A stretch of DNA of 64,000 nt from Hydractinia symbiolongicarpus (GCF_029227915.1 NC_079886.1:19754501-19818500), one strand, 5' to 3'. Positions 36,007-46,833 are shown, counted from the first letter of the stretch. The notes: generated by a model from the sequence alone, not told the origin. Translations and numbers: made by a program.

Positions 36007-36989
36007 TGCAGATGTTTGTATCAACAGTTTTTGTCTGAACTCATGCTGACACTTGCCGAAAAGTGCCAACATGGAGGACAAGACCATAATGTTGAAGCAT
36101 GGTCGTTTCCTTCACCGGCAACGCTACCAACACCGTGTACCCAGGGTTTTATTTTTATTTTTGACAATCAAGAGAAAGAACAAAGGGTAGAGGTTTCAGC
36201 GCTTTTTAAAACTTTTGAAAGGCTCGAATTGGTGAAGGAAACATTTGAAGATAAAATAGGGTGCGTTAATTTCTTTGATTTTTTTCCCAGAGATTTGTTA
36301 ATATTTTGCGATTTTTAAAGTCTGTGGGAAAAGGTGAGGTTGGGAAAAAAATGAAAAGTATCAAATACTGTTTTAGCCAAAAGCTTGTTACTAAAACTCT
36401 TAAGATACCTTGAGCACCTGTGACCTAATAAAAATAATTTAAAAAATGTTTGCTAATTACCTTATCACTATCATTTTCAGCATACCTTTTTGTTCACATG
36501 TGCCAAGATTGGTCAAAAGCAGATAAGTGCCAATCAGGTAGACCCAAGAACCATCCAACGCAAAAATTTTCCTGATATAATTTTCCTAAATTAATTTTAA
36601 TTTGCAATAAGATAGGGATGCCTTTGTATTTATTATTTTATGTTTTTTAAAGGAAAAGCGTGTTTAACCTACGTCAATAAAAAAAACGGGGAAGGTTGGA
36701 CGTAAATTGAAGTACAGTTGATAACTCAAACCTGCAAAGGACGAAGAAATAGTTCGAGTACATCATTATAAAATTTCTAATGTCACTTTGTCTTATTTTA
36801 GCGGTAACGTCTCTGTCATTTGCAATTGAGATTTTGTAGAATAACTTTACCGCTTTAACTTTTACTAAGATAATTTTGTGTTTTTTAAGTGCGAATATTT
36901 GAATAATGGAGATATAAATATAGCTCCACGATTGAATGCAGAAAGAAATAACTTTTTAATGAAATAAGACAAAGAATAACAAAACATCA

Positions 36990-37215
36990 CCACCCTCGTC
37001 CCCAGGGATTTTGCCTTCTTGATATGAGCTACGCGAATTCAACTTTACGTCCGGAATCTTCATTATATAGCATACCTTATCTTTGAAAACCGCAACTAAA
37101 AAATATACATCTGTGAAGTTTTCTTGCTTATTCAAAGGAGCAAACGTAAACAAAGGTAAACGAAGATCCTATCCTCGTTCCCGAAGCTCTTTGGAATAAA
37201 ATCTCAAAGACCTCT
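36990..37215. mobile_element. MITE family B, copy 2 (degenerate or nested)
   Basis: The left end is CCCTCGTCCCCAGGGATTTT. An internal end TCCTCGTTCCCGAAGCTC lies near 37172 and the right end is CTCTGGGGACGA near 37205. The interior encodes nothing recognisable. Confidence 0.5.
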
Positions 37216-38059
37216 GGGGACGAAATTTGAATGAAAGATTCCAATAATCCAAATAACTGTCACTGTTGGCGACCACTTTTGCGCGGGAAACTTTTACAAA
37301 CGCAAATAAGTCGTAAACAGTTTTTGAGAAAGTTTATGAAATTTTAACATCAATTTTTTTAAAAAGATCACCCTGGCTTTAACTCAGCATTTCTTAACCT
37401 TTTAACCATTTCTTTAAAGAAAAAAAAATGAATAAACTTTCGTAAACGCTGAATACGTTTGCGAGAAATTCTTCACAAATAAAAAATACAACAAAACCGT
37501 ATGAAAATAAATAAAAATTTTAAAAAATATGACCGTTAATAATCTACATGGTAATTCTCAATGTTTTTTTACAGCTTTCAATTGCTGAAGAATTGTAAAA
37601 AGTTGTAAAAAAAGAATGTTGCAAATTGTCGTTCAGATACTCGAAGTAATCCGAGGGAAAGCTTAATATTCAATATACAACTTCAGTTTGTAATGACAAA
37701 TCTTACAAAGACTACTTTCTATTAAGAAGTTCAAAGTGCTAAGAATATACAGTGCTGAGTCGGGTATATAAATAAATATTGTGATGCTACACGTTTTTTT
37801 ACAAGAAATATGCTGAGATTACGGGTACGTTTAACTACTAACTCGCAAAATATTAAGAGAATGTACGAAGAAAGTTTTTAGTTGAGAAGCCTTTTGCTGA
37901 AAAGGGCTTTTTAAGGTATAAAGCAGGGGCCAGGATTCTTCTCGTAAAATCGTCTTTTCAGTTAAAAAGCATCAAGGCCATACCCGAAAATGGGGAATAA
38001 CATTCAGTTTTCCTAAAAATAGTAACACTAACAAATAAGTCAATCTATAAAAAGAAATA

Positions 38060-38502
38060 CAGGTAACTTCCGGTAACTCGAACCTCCAAGGGACCGAGGA
38101 AAATAGTTTGACTCAACGAATGTTTAAGTTAATTGAAGCTCACGTTAAGTCAAATTTAGTTCAAAATTAAATTATAGTTTAAGTTGAAGCGATGTTATCA
38201 TGAGGTGGGGCAACAGTTACTGGAAAAAAAGGGTGCAATATTGGCGATGAAAGAAGCAAGCAAGTCCCTTGTCAACTAAATTTTTCTTGACAGACAACAT
38301 TATCCTTATTACATCAACAGTTAATAAAAATGTGATTTCATTTTTTCGAGTAAAGAGTTTGAGCTATGCGAAGAAATTAGCCACAGGGAGGGGGGGGGGG
38401 GGGAGGGGGCAAAAGTTGAGTTGAGTTGTCCGAGGTTCCAGTTAATCGAAGTTTTCTATAAGAAACTATTATTACGCTTTTCGAGTTACCGGGAATTAAC
38501 TG
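38060..38502. mobile_element. pogo/Tc1-like MITE (443 bp)
   Basis: TA at 38058-38059 and 38503-38504. Left end CAGGTAACTTCCGGTAACTC; right end read inward CAGTTAATTCCCGGTAACTC. It contains a G-rich run near 38388-38410. Related in style to 20188-20363 (CAG terminus, TA duplication, CTCGA motifs) but a different family. Confidence 0.85.
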
Positions 38503-38670
38503 TACATCAAGAAATTGATCTTCTTAATTCATCTGCGAATACTTTAAAGGGACCCTGACACAAAAAATGATATTTTTAAATCTTCATATGCATATAACAC
38601 GTAAAAAATTTCAAAACGCCTAAAAAACAACTTTCATCACACATATATTTATCATTATTCGTGTTTGGGT

Positions 38671-38840
38671 CTCTAAATGAACGAAACATGTCGTTCTATT
38701 CACATCAACACGTTTCATCCAAAATACCAGAAAAACCAACTATCATCACACATATATCTAAATGAACGAAACATGTCGTTCTAACCACATCAACACGTTT
38801 CATCCAAAATACCAGAAAAACCAACTATCATGTATCATTG
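38671..38840. repeat. 85-bp tandem duplication across the licD stop codon
   Basis: Two nearly identical 85-bp units start at about 38671 and 38756. The gene-proximal unit contains the last codons and stop of the LicD-family gene; the distal one repeats them in its 3' UTR. Confidence 0.9.
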
Positions 38841-39777
38841 AGTCTACTAAAATTTTACGCTTCTTATCAGCTGGTAGACTGTTTATATACTCGCAGCTGT
38901 ACCATGGCATTGCAACAAAACCATATGCAGGGCATTGATTCTTCAAGGGAGTCAAAAAATTCTGTCCAAAAAGTGTTTCTAGAACTTTGAGGGTTTGTTT
39001 AGGTGCAGAGAATTCGAGTCCCTCCATGACTATGCGAGACGGTGGAATAACATACTCAAATGGAATTTTAAACCTACCATTGGTCACACTCACTAACATG
39101 TCTCTTTTTCCGTGAACTTCAACAGTTTTGAATACAAATATGTCGATTTGCAGGCCATCTTGATAATCACAACCTGTTCTCATGCAATGACAATAACAAC
39201 TATTGCGGTCTCTTAATTTGGCAACACATGATTTGGTTTTCGCGTATGACGGTTCATCAGAACCATCTTGGTAAAAAAGATCTTCAGGTAATTCTGAACG
39301 AACAATTTTTTCAAAGCGAGCATAATCGCTTTCCATCATACCAATATCTGCATCATTGTCCCATTTTATAATGCTTTTATCTCGATATGCTCCAAGCAAC
39401 GTACCACTCATGAGCCAGTAATGGATAGAATGTTTTTCACATATAACATCTATCACTTTGAGCATTCGTGTTAATACCAGTTGCACTTGTCTAAGCATGG
39501 TCTCACCCTTACTACGAATATCTGGACAATGTAAATGTCCATCAACATAACTACATGCTTGGCTCAAATTCCTGTAAGAGCGTACATCTATATGTTGATT
39601 GTATTTCTGAATGTATAAACCTGCTGGTGTGCGAACAGTACGTCTCTCAGCTTCTACATCACAATGTATAATGCGATTAATCGCCATCACTGTGAATGGA
39701 AAAATAACTAACAATGCAAGTGCACAGAGCTTTTTAATTCTTGTATTTAACTGACATTTGTAATGGAAAACATTCAT
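38800..39777 (-). CDS. LicD-family (fukutin-related-like) type II membrane protein
   Basis: A 325-residue protein with a short cytosolic N-terminus, one signal-anchor (about residues 14-32, LCALALLVIFPFTVMAI) and a lumenal LicD nucleotidyltransferase-fold domain. The core motif HYWLMSGTLLGAYRDKSIIK is followed by WDNDADIGM, with the expected D-x-D-x-D metal-binding acids. LicD proteins transfer phosphocholine or related phospho-groups to glycans; fukutin and FKRP are ribitol-phosphate transferases of this superfamily. A cysteine-rich stretch (CYCHCMRTGCDYQDG) precedes the IDIFVF block. The start is the first Met after a clean acceptor (GTAG, exon start 39787), so an upstream non-coding exon is likely. 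The downstream ORF end lies inside an 85-bp tandem duplication. The exact acceptor substrate cannot be told. Confidence 0.88.
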   Translation of the reverse strand: MNVFHYKCQLNTRIKKLCALALLVIFPFTVMAINRIIHCDVEAERRTVRTPAGLYIQKYNQHIDVRSYRNLSQACSYVDGHLHCPDIRSKGETMLRQVQLVLTRMLKVIDVICEKHSIHYWLMSGTLLGAYRDKSIIKWDNDADIGMMESDYARFEKIVRSELPEDLFYQDGSDEPSYAKTKSCVAKLRDRNSCYCHCMRTGCDYQDGLQIDIFVFKTVEVHGKRDMLVSVTNGRFKIPFEYVIPPSRIVMEGLEFSAPKQTLKVLETLFGQNFLTPLKNQCPAYGFVAMPWYSCEYINSLPADKKRKILVDSMIHDSWFFWYFG

Positions 39778-39884
39778 CTTGTTACACCTACAAAAAAAAA
39801 GCAGAAAAGTTTTGTTACTTACTGTTTGCATTGTAAACACTACTTAGTAACCCAATGAAAATTAAAAATTTAAAAGACTAACTT

Positions 39885-40090
39885 TGAAGAGAACCCGAGG
39901 CATAAACTAAAGTTATGGGGTGTCACCAAAAAAATAGGAGGCCTGGGACGAGCAAACAAGTGTCATTTTGGTGAAAAAATTTATGGTAATCAATTCACCT
40001 TTATAATATCTATGCATTGATACAGTTTAAATGACATACCTTAACAAGTCTAAAATAACTGATGACAGAAAATGTTAAAATGTGCTACTA
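39885..40090 (-). repeat. dispersed repeat, copy 2 (inverted)
   Basis: Reverse complement reads ACATTTTCTGTCATCAGTTA, then CAATGCATAGATATTAT, then CCAAAATGACACTTG and CCCAGGCCTCC, parallel to 5825-6065. It sits immediately 5' of the LicD gene. Confidence 0.75.
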
Positions 40091-40109
40091 CGTAAATAAA
40101 AAATCAAAT

Positions 40110-41207
40110 CAAATTTTGTTCCTGTTTATCGCAGCTACTGACCCGTTACGATACAATCCTATCCTTTCTTGAAAACGGTTCAAATGTAGATACAATTTAC
40201 TTAGATTTTAGCAAGGCATTTGATAAAGTGGACCACTCCATCTTAGTTGCTAAACTGAAGCAACTTGGTATAAATGACAAACTGGTAAAATGGATTAAAT
40301 CATTCCTTAAAGACAGAATACAATATGTTTATGTCAATGGTGTAAAATCTATACCCGCTAACGTTGGATCAGGGGCTCCACAATGGTTCTTGGCCCACTG
40401 CTTTTTGTAATCATGGTTGGTGATATCAATCAGAACTTAAAATATTCTTTAGCATCCAGCTTTGGAGACGACACACAAATTCTGAAAGAGATTAATGGCC
40501 TCATGAACACAGTGATCTAAATATAATTTATAAGTGGACAAATGAAAATAATATGAAACTCAATAGGTGTATATTTGAGCACCTAAGTTATGGAAAGATT
40601 GAGTCTTTAAAACCACTTTCTCATCTAAGTAACACGTCAGAAAAGATTAACAAAAAATCACTGTGAAGGACTTAGGAGTTATAATGTCAAATGATTGCAA
40701 ATTTAAAAAGCATATCTCAAACCTTATATATCAAAGGCAAACAGGATAACTAGATGGATATTACGAACATTCCAGAGCAGAGAAAACGTGACGTTGACTC
40801 TTTGGAAATCATTAGTTATTCCCCACCTTGACTATTGTTCCCAGTTATGGTTTCCACTAATGAAAGGACAAATACAAGACATAGAAATGGTGCAAAAAAC
40901 CTGGTCAGGAAACTGTGAAAGAAGGCATCACATGATACACTAATGATCGTTTGGGTCGAAAATGTGTTGTTCCTGTAGTGAAGAAAGGGCCATTTTATAA
41001 GATTCATTGCACTAGCTTAATGGTCTACAAAAGGCAATATGCAACCTACTGATTGCAGCATAGACTGTTTCAAGTCGAAGTTGGGTTGCTTTCTTGTACT
41101 GTTCCTGATGAGCCACTGATACTAAATTATGTTCAGTTTCGAAAGGCCAACACAAACAGCATCATTGACATGATAAGCATTGGACTCGCTGAGTTGGATT
41201 CGTGAAG
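40110..41207 (+). pseudogene. CR1/Jockey-like LINE fragment (reverse transcriptase to 3' end)
   Basis: This is a 5'-truncated, frameshifted copy. RT motifs: TIYLDFSKAFDKVDHSIL at about 40190-40245 and SSFGDDTQI at about 40455-40485, where the usual SFADDT has Gly in place of Ala. The QGSVLGP motif region is disrupted (GAPQWFL). Further on, RITRWILRTFQSRE and PHLDYCSQLW appear, then the C-terminal NTNSIIDMI, so the copy reaches the LINE protein end. It is inactive. Confidence 0.85.
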
Positions 41208-42350
41208 ATCTCACAAAATCTACTTCAAAGTATACAAATCGATGTTTATGTTTTCTTAAACTAACATTGTTGTCAGTCAGTAGCTGGGATAGTTCTACTA
41301 TAAAAAATACTGTTTAATTCATATAAGACATCCTGAGTGCAAAGAATTAGAAACAATGCCTCACAGTTTTTAAAACAATGCTCTAATTATCTTTACATTC
41401 TTATTTAATAATGGCTGCATATGTTTTCAGCATTTTTTCAATAATCCAAGTGATTCTAAATATGTGTTATGGAAAGCTGGAGTAAATATAGTATGTAAAT
41501 ACTCCGAAATAAATATTTCACTGTTAAAAAATTCAGCTTTTTGGATGTATGTCTAGCCTAATGAGACTGTTTTATGCTGGCTGATCAACTTCATTTATTG
41601 ACTTTGCTTGCCAACATAATTAACCTAGTTAAAGGTCTAGTTGTCCCATCTCATTTTGGAGCTGTTTTGCTTGCTTTTCTTTTTTTAGCCATTTCATTCA
41701 AACAAAGTTCTGTGTAATTAGCTTTGTACAAATAAAAGTTTACGTCAACAATCTTTAGCTTTGCTTAGTCTTGGATGAACTATTTAGGCTTTGTGAACAG
41801 CCATGTTTAAAATATGCCACAGGAAATTAAATCTAATTATAGTCAGGGTAAACATCTAATTAAACTATATGGTAAACTAATTAGGCTAGTAAAGTAAAAC
41901 ACAATTCCATTTTGTCCACTTTTAAGACAACAATGAAAATGCTTGGGTTCATAAATAAAATTTTGCTTTTAGTCATTCACAAGGGTGAAAAGTCCAGGGT
42001 TTTCCAGGGCATTCAGGTGCTTCTCAATTTCATTTTAATTCTAATTTTACCCCAGCAGATCAGACCGTGGAAAAAAAAACACAATTACAAAAGTGCGAAC
42101 TATTAACATTTTAAGCATTCTTAAGCCTGTGCAGAGGCATTATATTATTGGTTAAATCTATAGCATTTCTAGTTTATATAACATATCAACCTCTTAAGGT
42201 TTTGTTGCAGTAAAAAAAACTTGATTAAGTGTTCGCCAATAAGAAAGTTGGAAATTTGGCTGCCACAGTTGTGATGGTTGATGTGTGGCTGAATGGCATT
42301 ACCAACTGCATTAAAATTGAAGAAATTAACAGATATATAATTCAGCTAAC
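41208..42350. other. intergenic, no gene seen
   Basis: AT-rich sequence with no coding-like frame and no clear repeat. It runs up to the GAAACGA-rich border of the unusual 42.3-45.4 kb region. Confidence 0.4.
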
Positions 42351-42634
42351 AGCAATCATTTCACATTTTATACGAATTGAAACGATTATGATCGTTTCGA
42401 GATCGTATCATCATTTTATACGAATGGGAAACGATTCCGAAACTATTTTGAAACTAATGCAGAAAAAACTTTTGAAACGAATTATGAAACGAATTCTGAA
42501 GCGAATTGTTCTCCCAAAACAATTAAAAAACAATAAAAAACGTGATAAATTAACTGCTTGAAACTATTTTTAGAATTTCCTTTCTCACTTCCATTGAATG
42601 GGGTGATAAACTACGTAGTTTTCCAAACCAACTA

Positions 42635-43215
42635 TGGCTATATTTGATCCCGTTTTGATAATTTTTAAACGATACGCGGCAATGTTTTCGCTTCCTACAA
42701 TCCTGTTTTTATAATTTTTGAACAATCTACAGCAATGTTTTAGCTTCCTACGATCCTGTTTTCATAATTGTAAAACAATATATACAGTGATGTTTTAGCT
42801 TTCTACGATCCCGTTTGTATATTTTTTAAACAATCTACGGCGTTGTTTTACGTTCCTACGATCGTGTTTTGATAATTTTTAAACGACTTACGGCGATTTT
42901 TTTTTAAAAAACTATAAAAATAAGATGATAAGAAGCTACAAATCACCACAAGTCGTTTAGGAACTATCAAAATCTGATCGTTGAAAGCTAAAACATCGGC
43001 GTGAATCGTTTAAAATTTATCAAAACACGACCGTAGAAAGTTAAAACATCGCCGTAGATCTTATAAAACCATCAAACACAATCGTATAAAGCTAAAACAT
43101 CGTTGCAGATCGTTTAAGAACCATCAAAACACGATCGTACGAAGCTAAAACTTTGCTGTAGATCGTTCACAAATTATAAATACAGGATCATAGGAAGCTA
43201 AAACATCATCAATGT
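42635..43215. repeat. inverted pair of ~53-bp tandem repeat arrays (foldback-like)
   Basis: The left arm has about four to five units of ~53 bp containing GTTTTAGCTTCCTACGATCC and TTTTTAAACAATCTACGGC (for example at 42687, 42739, 42793, 42846). After a ~50-bp AT-rich centre (42900-42955) about five units appear in reverse complement (AAGCTAAAACATCGCCGTAG, ATCGTTTAAAAACC). Foldback transposons have this architecture: long inverted repeats made of short tandem repeats. Confidence 0.85.
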
Positions 43216-43621
43216 ATATAGATATTTTATATAATTTGATAAAATTTCTTTAGAAATCGGTACATGTGATAAACATAATAATAATAATAATAATGTTGTT
43301 AAATTTGAAGCGATTTGAAATGAAACGAATTTAAAGGGGAAGTAACCTCAAAAATGTGAATTTTTTTTTCTACTACGTATTTGTATTTGAACTTATAAAA
43401 TCCGAAAAATAACACATAAACACAAGAATTTATTTCTAAATACCTATATTCCCTGTTCATATCTCCGCAAAAACTTTGTTTTTGAAAAAAGTGCGTCAAA
43501 ATAAAAAAGACTGGATTTTAATTTTAAATATGATGTTTTATAATTCAAAACATTGCGCTAGCTAGACAAGTTCCTATGTTGATGCTTATAATGCAACAGA
43601 CTTTCAAATAAGAAACAAAAA

Positions 43622-43950
43622 ATGCATCATAGTTTCTTGTCCAGTGACGAAGAAAACACTGTTCCAGACATTTCGGCTCTAAAGTCATTTAGTTTTGAGC
43701 CTGAAATGTTGTTGGAAGAGCAAGATAAATTTTTAAGTTCAAACCATGAAGACAAAGTTATACAAAAAGAAGACAATCGAATTGGAAACAATAATTGGTG
43801 TAAATGAGGTGGTCACTGTAGACCTATATCAGTTCATTCTCTAAAAGTTTATGCTGCAAAGATAAAAATGAAATTCCTGACGACTGCTTCGAAATTACAA
43901 ATAAATTCGCCAAATATAAAGTCTTTCATAGTTATAATCATGACTGAAGT
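43622..43950 (+). pseudogene. P2X7 ballast-domain-like protein fragment, frameshifted
   Basis: An open frame from 43622 gives an acidic N-terminus (SSDEENTVPDISALKSFSF) leading to RIGNNNWCK, then an in-frame TGA. In shifted frames the downstream DNA encodes GHCRPISVHS, then CCKDKNEIPDDCFEITNKF. The series W-C-x-C-G-x-C-x-P followed by C-C-K is the signature start of the cytoplasmic ballast domain of P2X7 receptors, which in cnidarians and other invertebrates also occurs in stand-alone proteins. At least two shifts break the frame and the rest of the domain is missing. Confidence 0.6.
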
Positions 43951-44748
43951 GATATCCATTTATATCTTTAACATCCTTCTGTCGTTAATTAATTGAAATT
44001 GTTAAACTGAATCGTGTTAAAAATAAAAAGTCAGATAAAAAAGGAAATACATTTTCCATACGCAAGTTTCTCACCAAGCTCTTTACAATAAACTTTTCAA
44101 CAAAATCTTTTGTGAAAAAAAACATCTTTCTCTCCATCCGAAATATTTTATGGAACTGAAATGAAATGAAGAAGGCCCGGAAAGCAACAATGATGCAGGG
44201 AATAAAAAAATAGAATACCGAAGATGCGTTCTAATAAAGAAATACAATAGTGAGATGTGCTCTGAATGAGTGTACGTGAACAGGGGGTAAATTTTAAATT
44301 TTCCATTTTTAGGAAAAAGATGTATTACAGATTTGATGGGTACATAATCGATTAGAAAAAGATGTTCAGAAAGACATACCATCATGTGCTTAATGGGCAA
44401 TCCACAATACTACTCTAAAGCCGATAGATATTTCCGAATTGTTGTCATTACCCCCGTATGTTAAGGCATGCATGCGAAGAAGAAAACATTTACTTGTTGT
44501 GAGGTGCATAATTTTTGAACTTGAAAGTCAAAGTAAGTTTGAAAAAAAATGAATCAACGAGACAAAATTATTAATAGGAAATCATTAATGTTAAAAGAAA
44601 GAATTATCATTGTGTAAAATATAATTTTTGTTGGCTTGGTATGTAATTGTTGGTTACGAACACGAAGTTTATACCAAGCTTGTGTCTTTTTATTTTGATA
44701 AACAAATGCGAAAGAAGCATGTGTTTGGTTGATACAAAATCAAATGAT

Positions 44749-45027
44749 TTACGTAAATCAGGTAATTGCTCTCTTTCAAAACATTACGTAAATCAGGTAA
44801 TTGCTCTCTTTCAAAACAGTCTGGCTTAAAGTGCGTGGAACATATATAAAATCCTGAATCCTTAGGCAAGGGACCAGTTCTTCTATATTACGTGACCATC
44901 TTTTTCGAAGCTTGTTTTTTTTCTCTGCGCTGGGAATTTTGAAAAAAACTACAACATCGTCAACATTTTCTTTTGATTTATTATTACCAGTTCTGTTAGT
45001 GCAGTTGATGGCGGTGCAATTTGGCAT
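44749..45027 (-). pseudogene. THAP-type zinc-finger fragment with a frameshift
   Basis: Minus-strand ATG at 45027 begins MPNCTAINCTNRTG, with the C-x4-C start of a THAP domain, followed by VVVFFKIP and KLRKRWSRNIEEL. Near 44870 the frame breaks. In the next frame the sequence encodes PKDSGFYICSTHFKPDCF, the C-x2-H second half of the THAP domain. A 35-bp tandem duplication (44749-44783 and 44784-44818) follows. THAP domains occur in transcription factors and in P-element transposases, so a transposon source is plausible. Confidence 0.75.
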
Positions 45028-45453
45028 GTTTTCAAGCAGTTAAACTCAAATGTTTAAGTAAATTAACAACTAATACTACTACCACCGCCAGCACACTACA
45101 CTTTATGAACTAATTTCAACTCGACCCAATCCTTTTAAAATCGTAAAGGGGTCAGAATAAGGAAGCGATTTCACGCATAGTAAACACAACTTTTTACTAA
45201 GTTAGTGAAACTTCAAACGAATTGATGTTGATATTGTGAGACGATTATGAAATGAATGCGAAACGATTGCAAAACGATTTTCATTTCAACAAAATGATTT
45301 TAAACTGTTTTGAAACGATTTAAAACGAAGTTGAAACGATTTTTTTGACAAAAAATATTTTGAAATTGTTTCAAATTCGTATAGAGATTATTTCAAAAAC
45401 ATTATACGATTTGAAACGATAATTTTTGAAAAGATCGTGTAGACGATCCCTTA

Positions 45454-46773
45454 CAGTGCCGATCGCGAGTAAAGCTACACATTTTCGAGAGTAAGAGTAC
45501 AAAAATAAAACAGTGAGAGTGCGAGTAATTCACTCCCGAGTACAACGCGAGTACAACTAAAATGATATTACTCGCATTTTTGTTAATCATACTCTCAATG
45601 ATTAATTATATTTTTACTCGCAAGTGTACTCACATAAGTACAGTTTTTAAAGTCAAAGTAATACGCGCGTGAACACATTTAATTTTTTTGCGAGAGATAT
45701 TAAATTGTAAACGTTAAAAAAATCAAGTTAAAAAAATTAAACTTTTTTTGCGAGAGATAATAAATTGTAAACTTTAAAAAAATTAGGTTAAAAAAATTAA
45801 ACTTTTTTTGCGAGAGATATTAAATTGTAAACTTAAATTATTAAATTATTTGACCACAAGGAGCTTGTAGGAAGAAATTGTCGAGGAGTTAAAAAACCTG
45901 CGATTGATGGCTACAAACAAGATATTGTTAAAGCTTTTTGTTGGAAGTTTTATCCAACCAACATGGCTGCACCGGGTGCATGGAGGGACTGTCAACGTGC
46001 AATTGATGAATTTATACGACGTAGCAACAGAACAAAGAAAAATTATAAATCATGCATGTTGCAGTCATAAAACTCTTTCAGTTAATAACTTTTTTGTAAA
46101 TATTTTTTTAGATGTAAATATTTTTTATTTTTAGATTTTTTTAAAAAAATATATCATTAAACATTAAACTGTTTTTTTTTATAAAAAAAATCCCTCACGT
46201 TATTTTGTTGCTTCGATCTTTAAACATCCCAACAAAAACAAAAAGATAACAAGCTTAGTGACGTCCTGTTTCTACGGCGATATTTTAAAATTATACAGAT
46301 TGTTGTCTGAGTTATAAAGCAATGTTTGTTGAAAAATATTCAGAAAGCAAAGTCTGCATGTGGCAATTGATCACCATAACTATAATTAGATATCATTCTG
46401 ACTCTGTGTTTGCGAAAGAACATGCTGGAAGTGATTTCACATAACGAAAGTAGCGAAAGCATTTAAAGAAGAGACACAAAAGTTGAACTTAAAAATTTAT
46501 TTTTTAATTATAAACTAAATTAAAAAAAAATTAAATGGTGAATTAAAATTAATGTCTTATGTTTTTCTTTAATATAACTCGCGAGTAACATGATATATTT
46601 TTTTAAAGATTTACTCGCGGGTAGTTTAATTATTGCGTACTCGCGTTATTAAAAAGATTACTCTCGTTTATTTTACTCGCACTCGCATTGTACTCTCACT
46701 CTGAACTATTTTACTCGCATTTATTTGCACTCGTACTCTCAAAGATGTGTAGCTTTACTCGCGATCGGCACTG
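45454..46773. mobile_element. long-TIR DNA element (1320 bp), CAGTGCCG ends, TA duplication
   Basis: TA at 45452-45453 and 46774-46775. Both ends begin CAGTGCCGATCGCGAGTAAA and continue GCTACACAT, giving an almost perfect inverted repeat of ~30 bp that fades over ~100 bp into arrays of GCGAGTA / TACTCGC boxes, probably subterminal transposase sites. The interior holds a 65-bp tandem repeat (45690-45840) and a 73-codon open stretch (45852-46070). The CAG/TA termini point to the Tc1/mariner/pogo group. It abuts the GAAACGA region on its left. Confidence 0.88.
45852..46070 (+). pseudogene. BEN-domain-like coding fragment inside the long-TIR element
   Basis: 73 sense codons then TAA. It reads with plausible protein composition: CRGVKKPAIDGYKQDIVKAF, then PGAWRDCQRAIDEFIRR and SNRTKKN. 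The order (basic-Gly patch, helix, W-x2-C-x2-A-I-x2 block near the end) resembles the C-terminal half of BEN domains, but no catalytic or metal motif makes it certain. No start codon of its own; it looks like a captured exon or the tail of a former element protein. Confidence 0.35.
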
Positions 46774-46833
46774 TAGCCCCCGAACATCAATCATGTGCAT
46801 ACACGTGGCGCATAATTTAGTGTGGTTATATGT

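Larger units (their letters stand above)
35386..38059. other. intergenic, rich in MITE family B copies
   Basis: After a possible MFSD6 polyadenylation signal (ATTAAA at about 35453) this region holds several sequences ending in CCTCGTYCCCAG, listed separately, and no supported gene. At 36715-36765 a single end similar to the MITE at 38060 (TACAGTTGATAACTCAAACC) occurs alone. The frame at 35869-36318 overlaps MITE sequence and is not a gene. Confidence 0.5.
42352..45450. mobile_element. composite repeat region bounded by GAAACGA-rich arrays
   Basis: Both margins (about 42365-42510 and 45205-45440) are packed with GAAACGA(T) motifs, and each includes a TATACGAAT / ATTCGTATA block (42370 and 45378). 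Between them lie a palindromic tandem-repeat array (42635-43215), a P2X7-ballast-like coding remnant (43622-43950) and a THAP-domain remnant (44749-45027). I infer one large element or nested elements; no clean target duplication was found. Confidence 0.45.

Noticed and set aside
42635-43215. CRISPR array
   Set aside because: Units are contiguous without unique spacers, inverted around a centre, and the context is eukaryotic.
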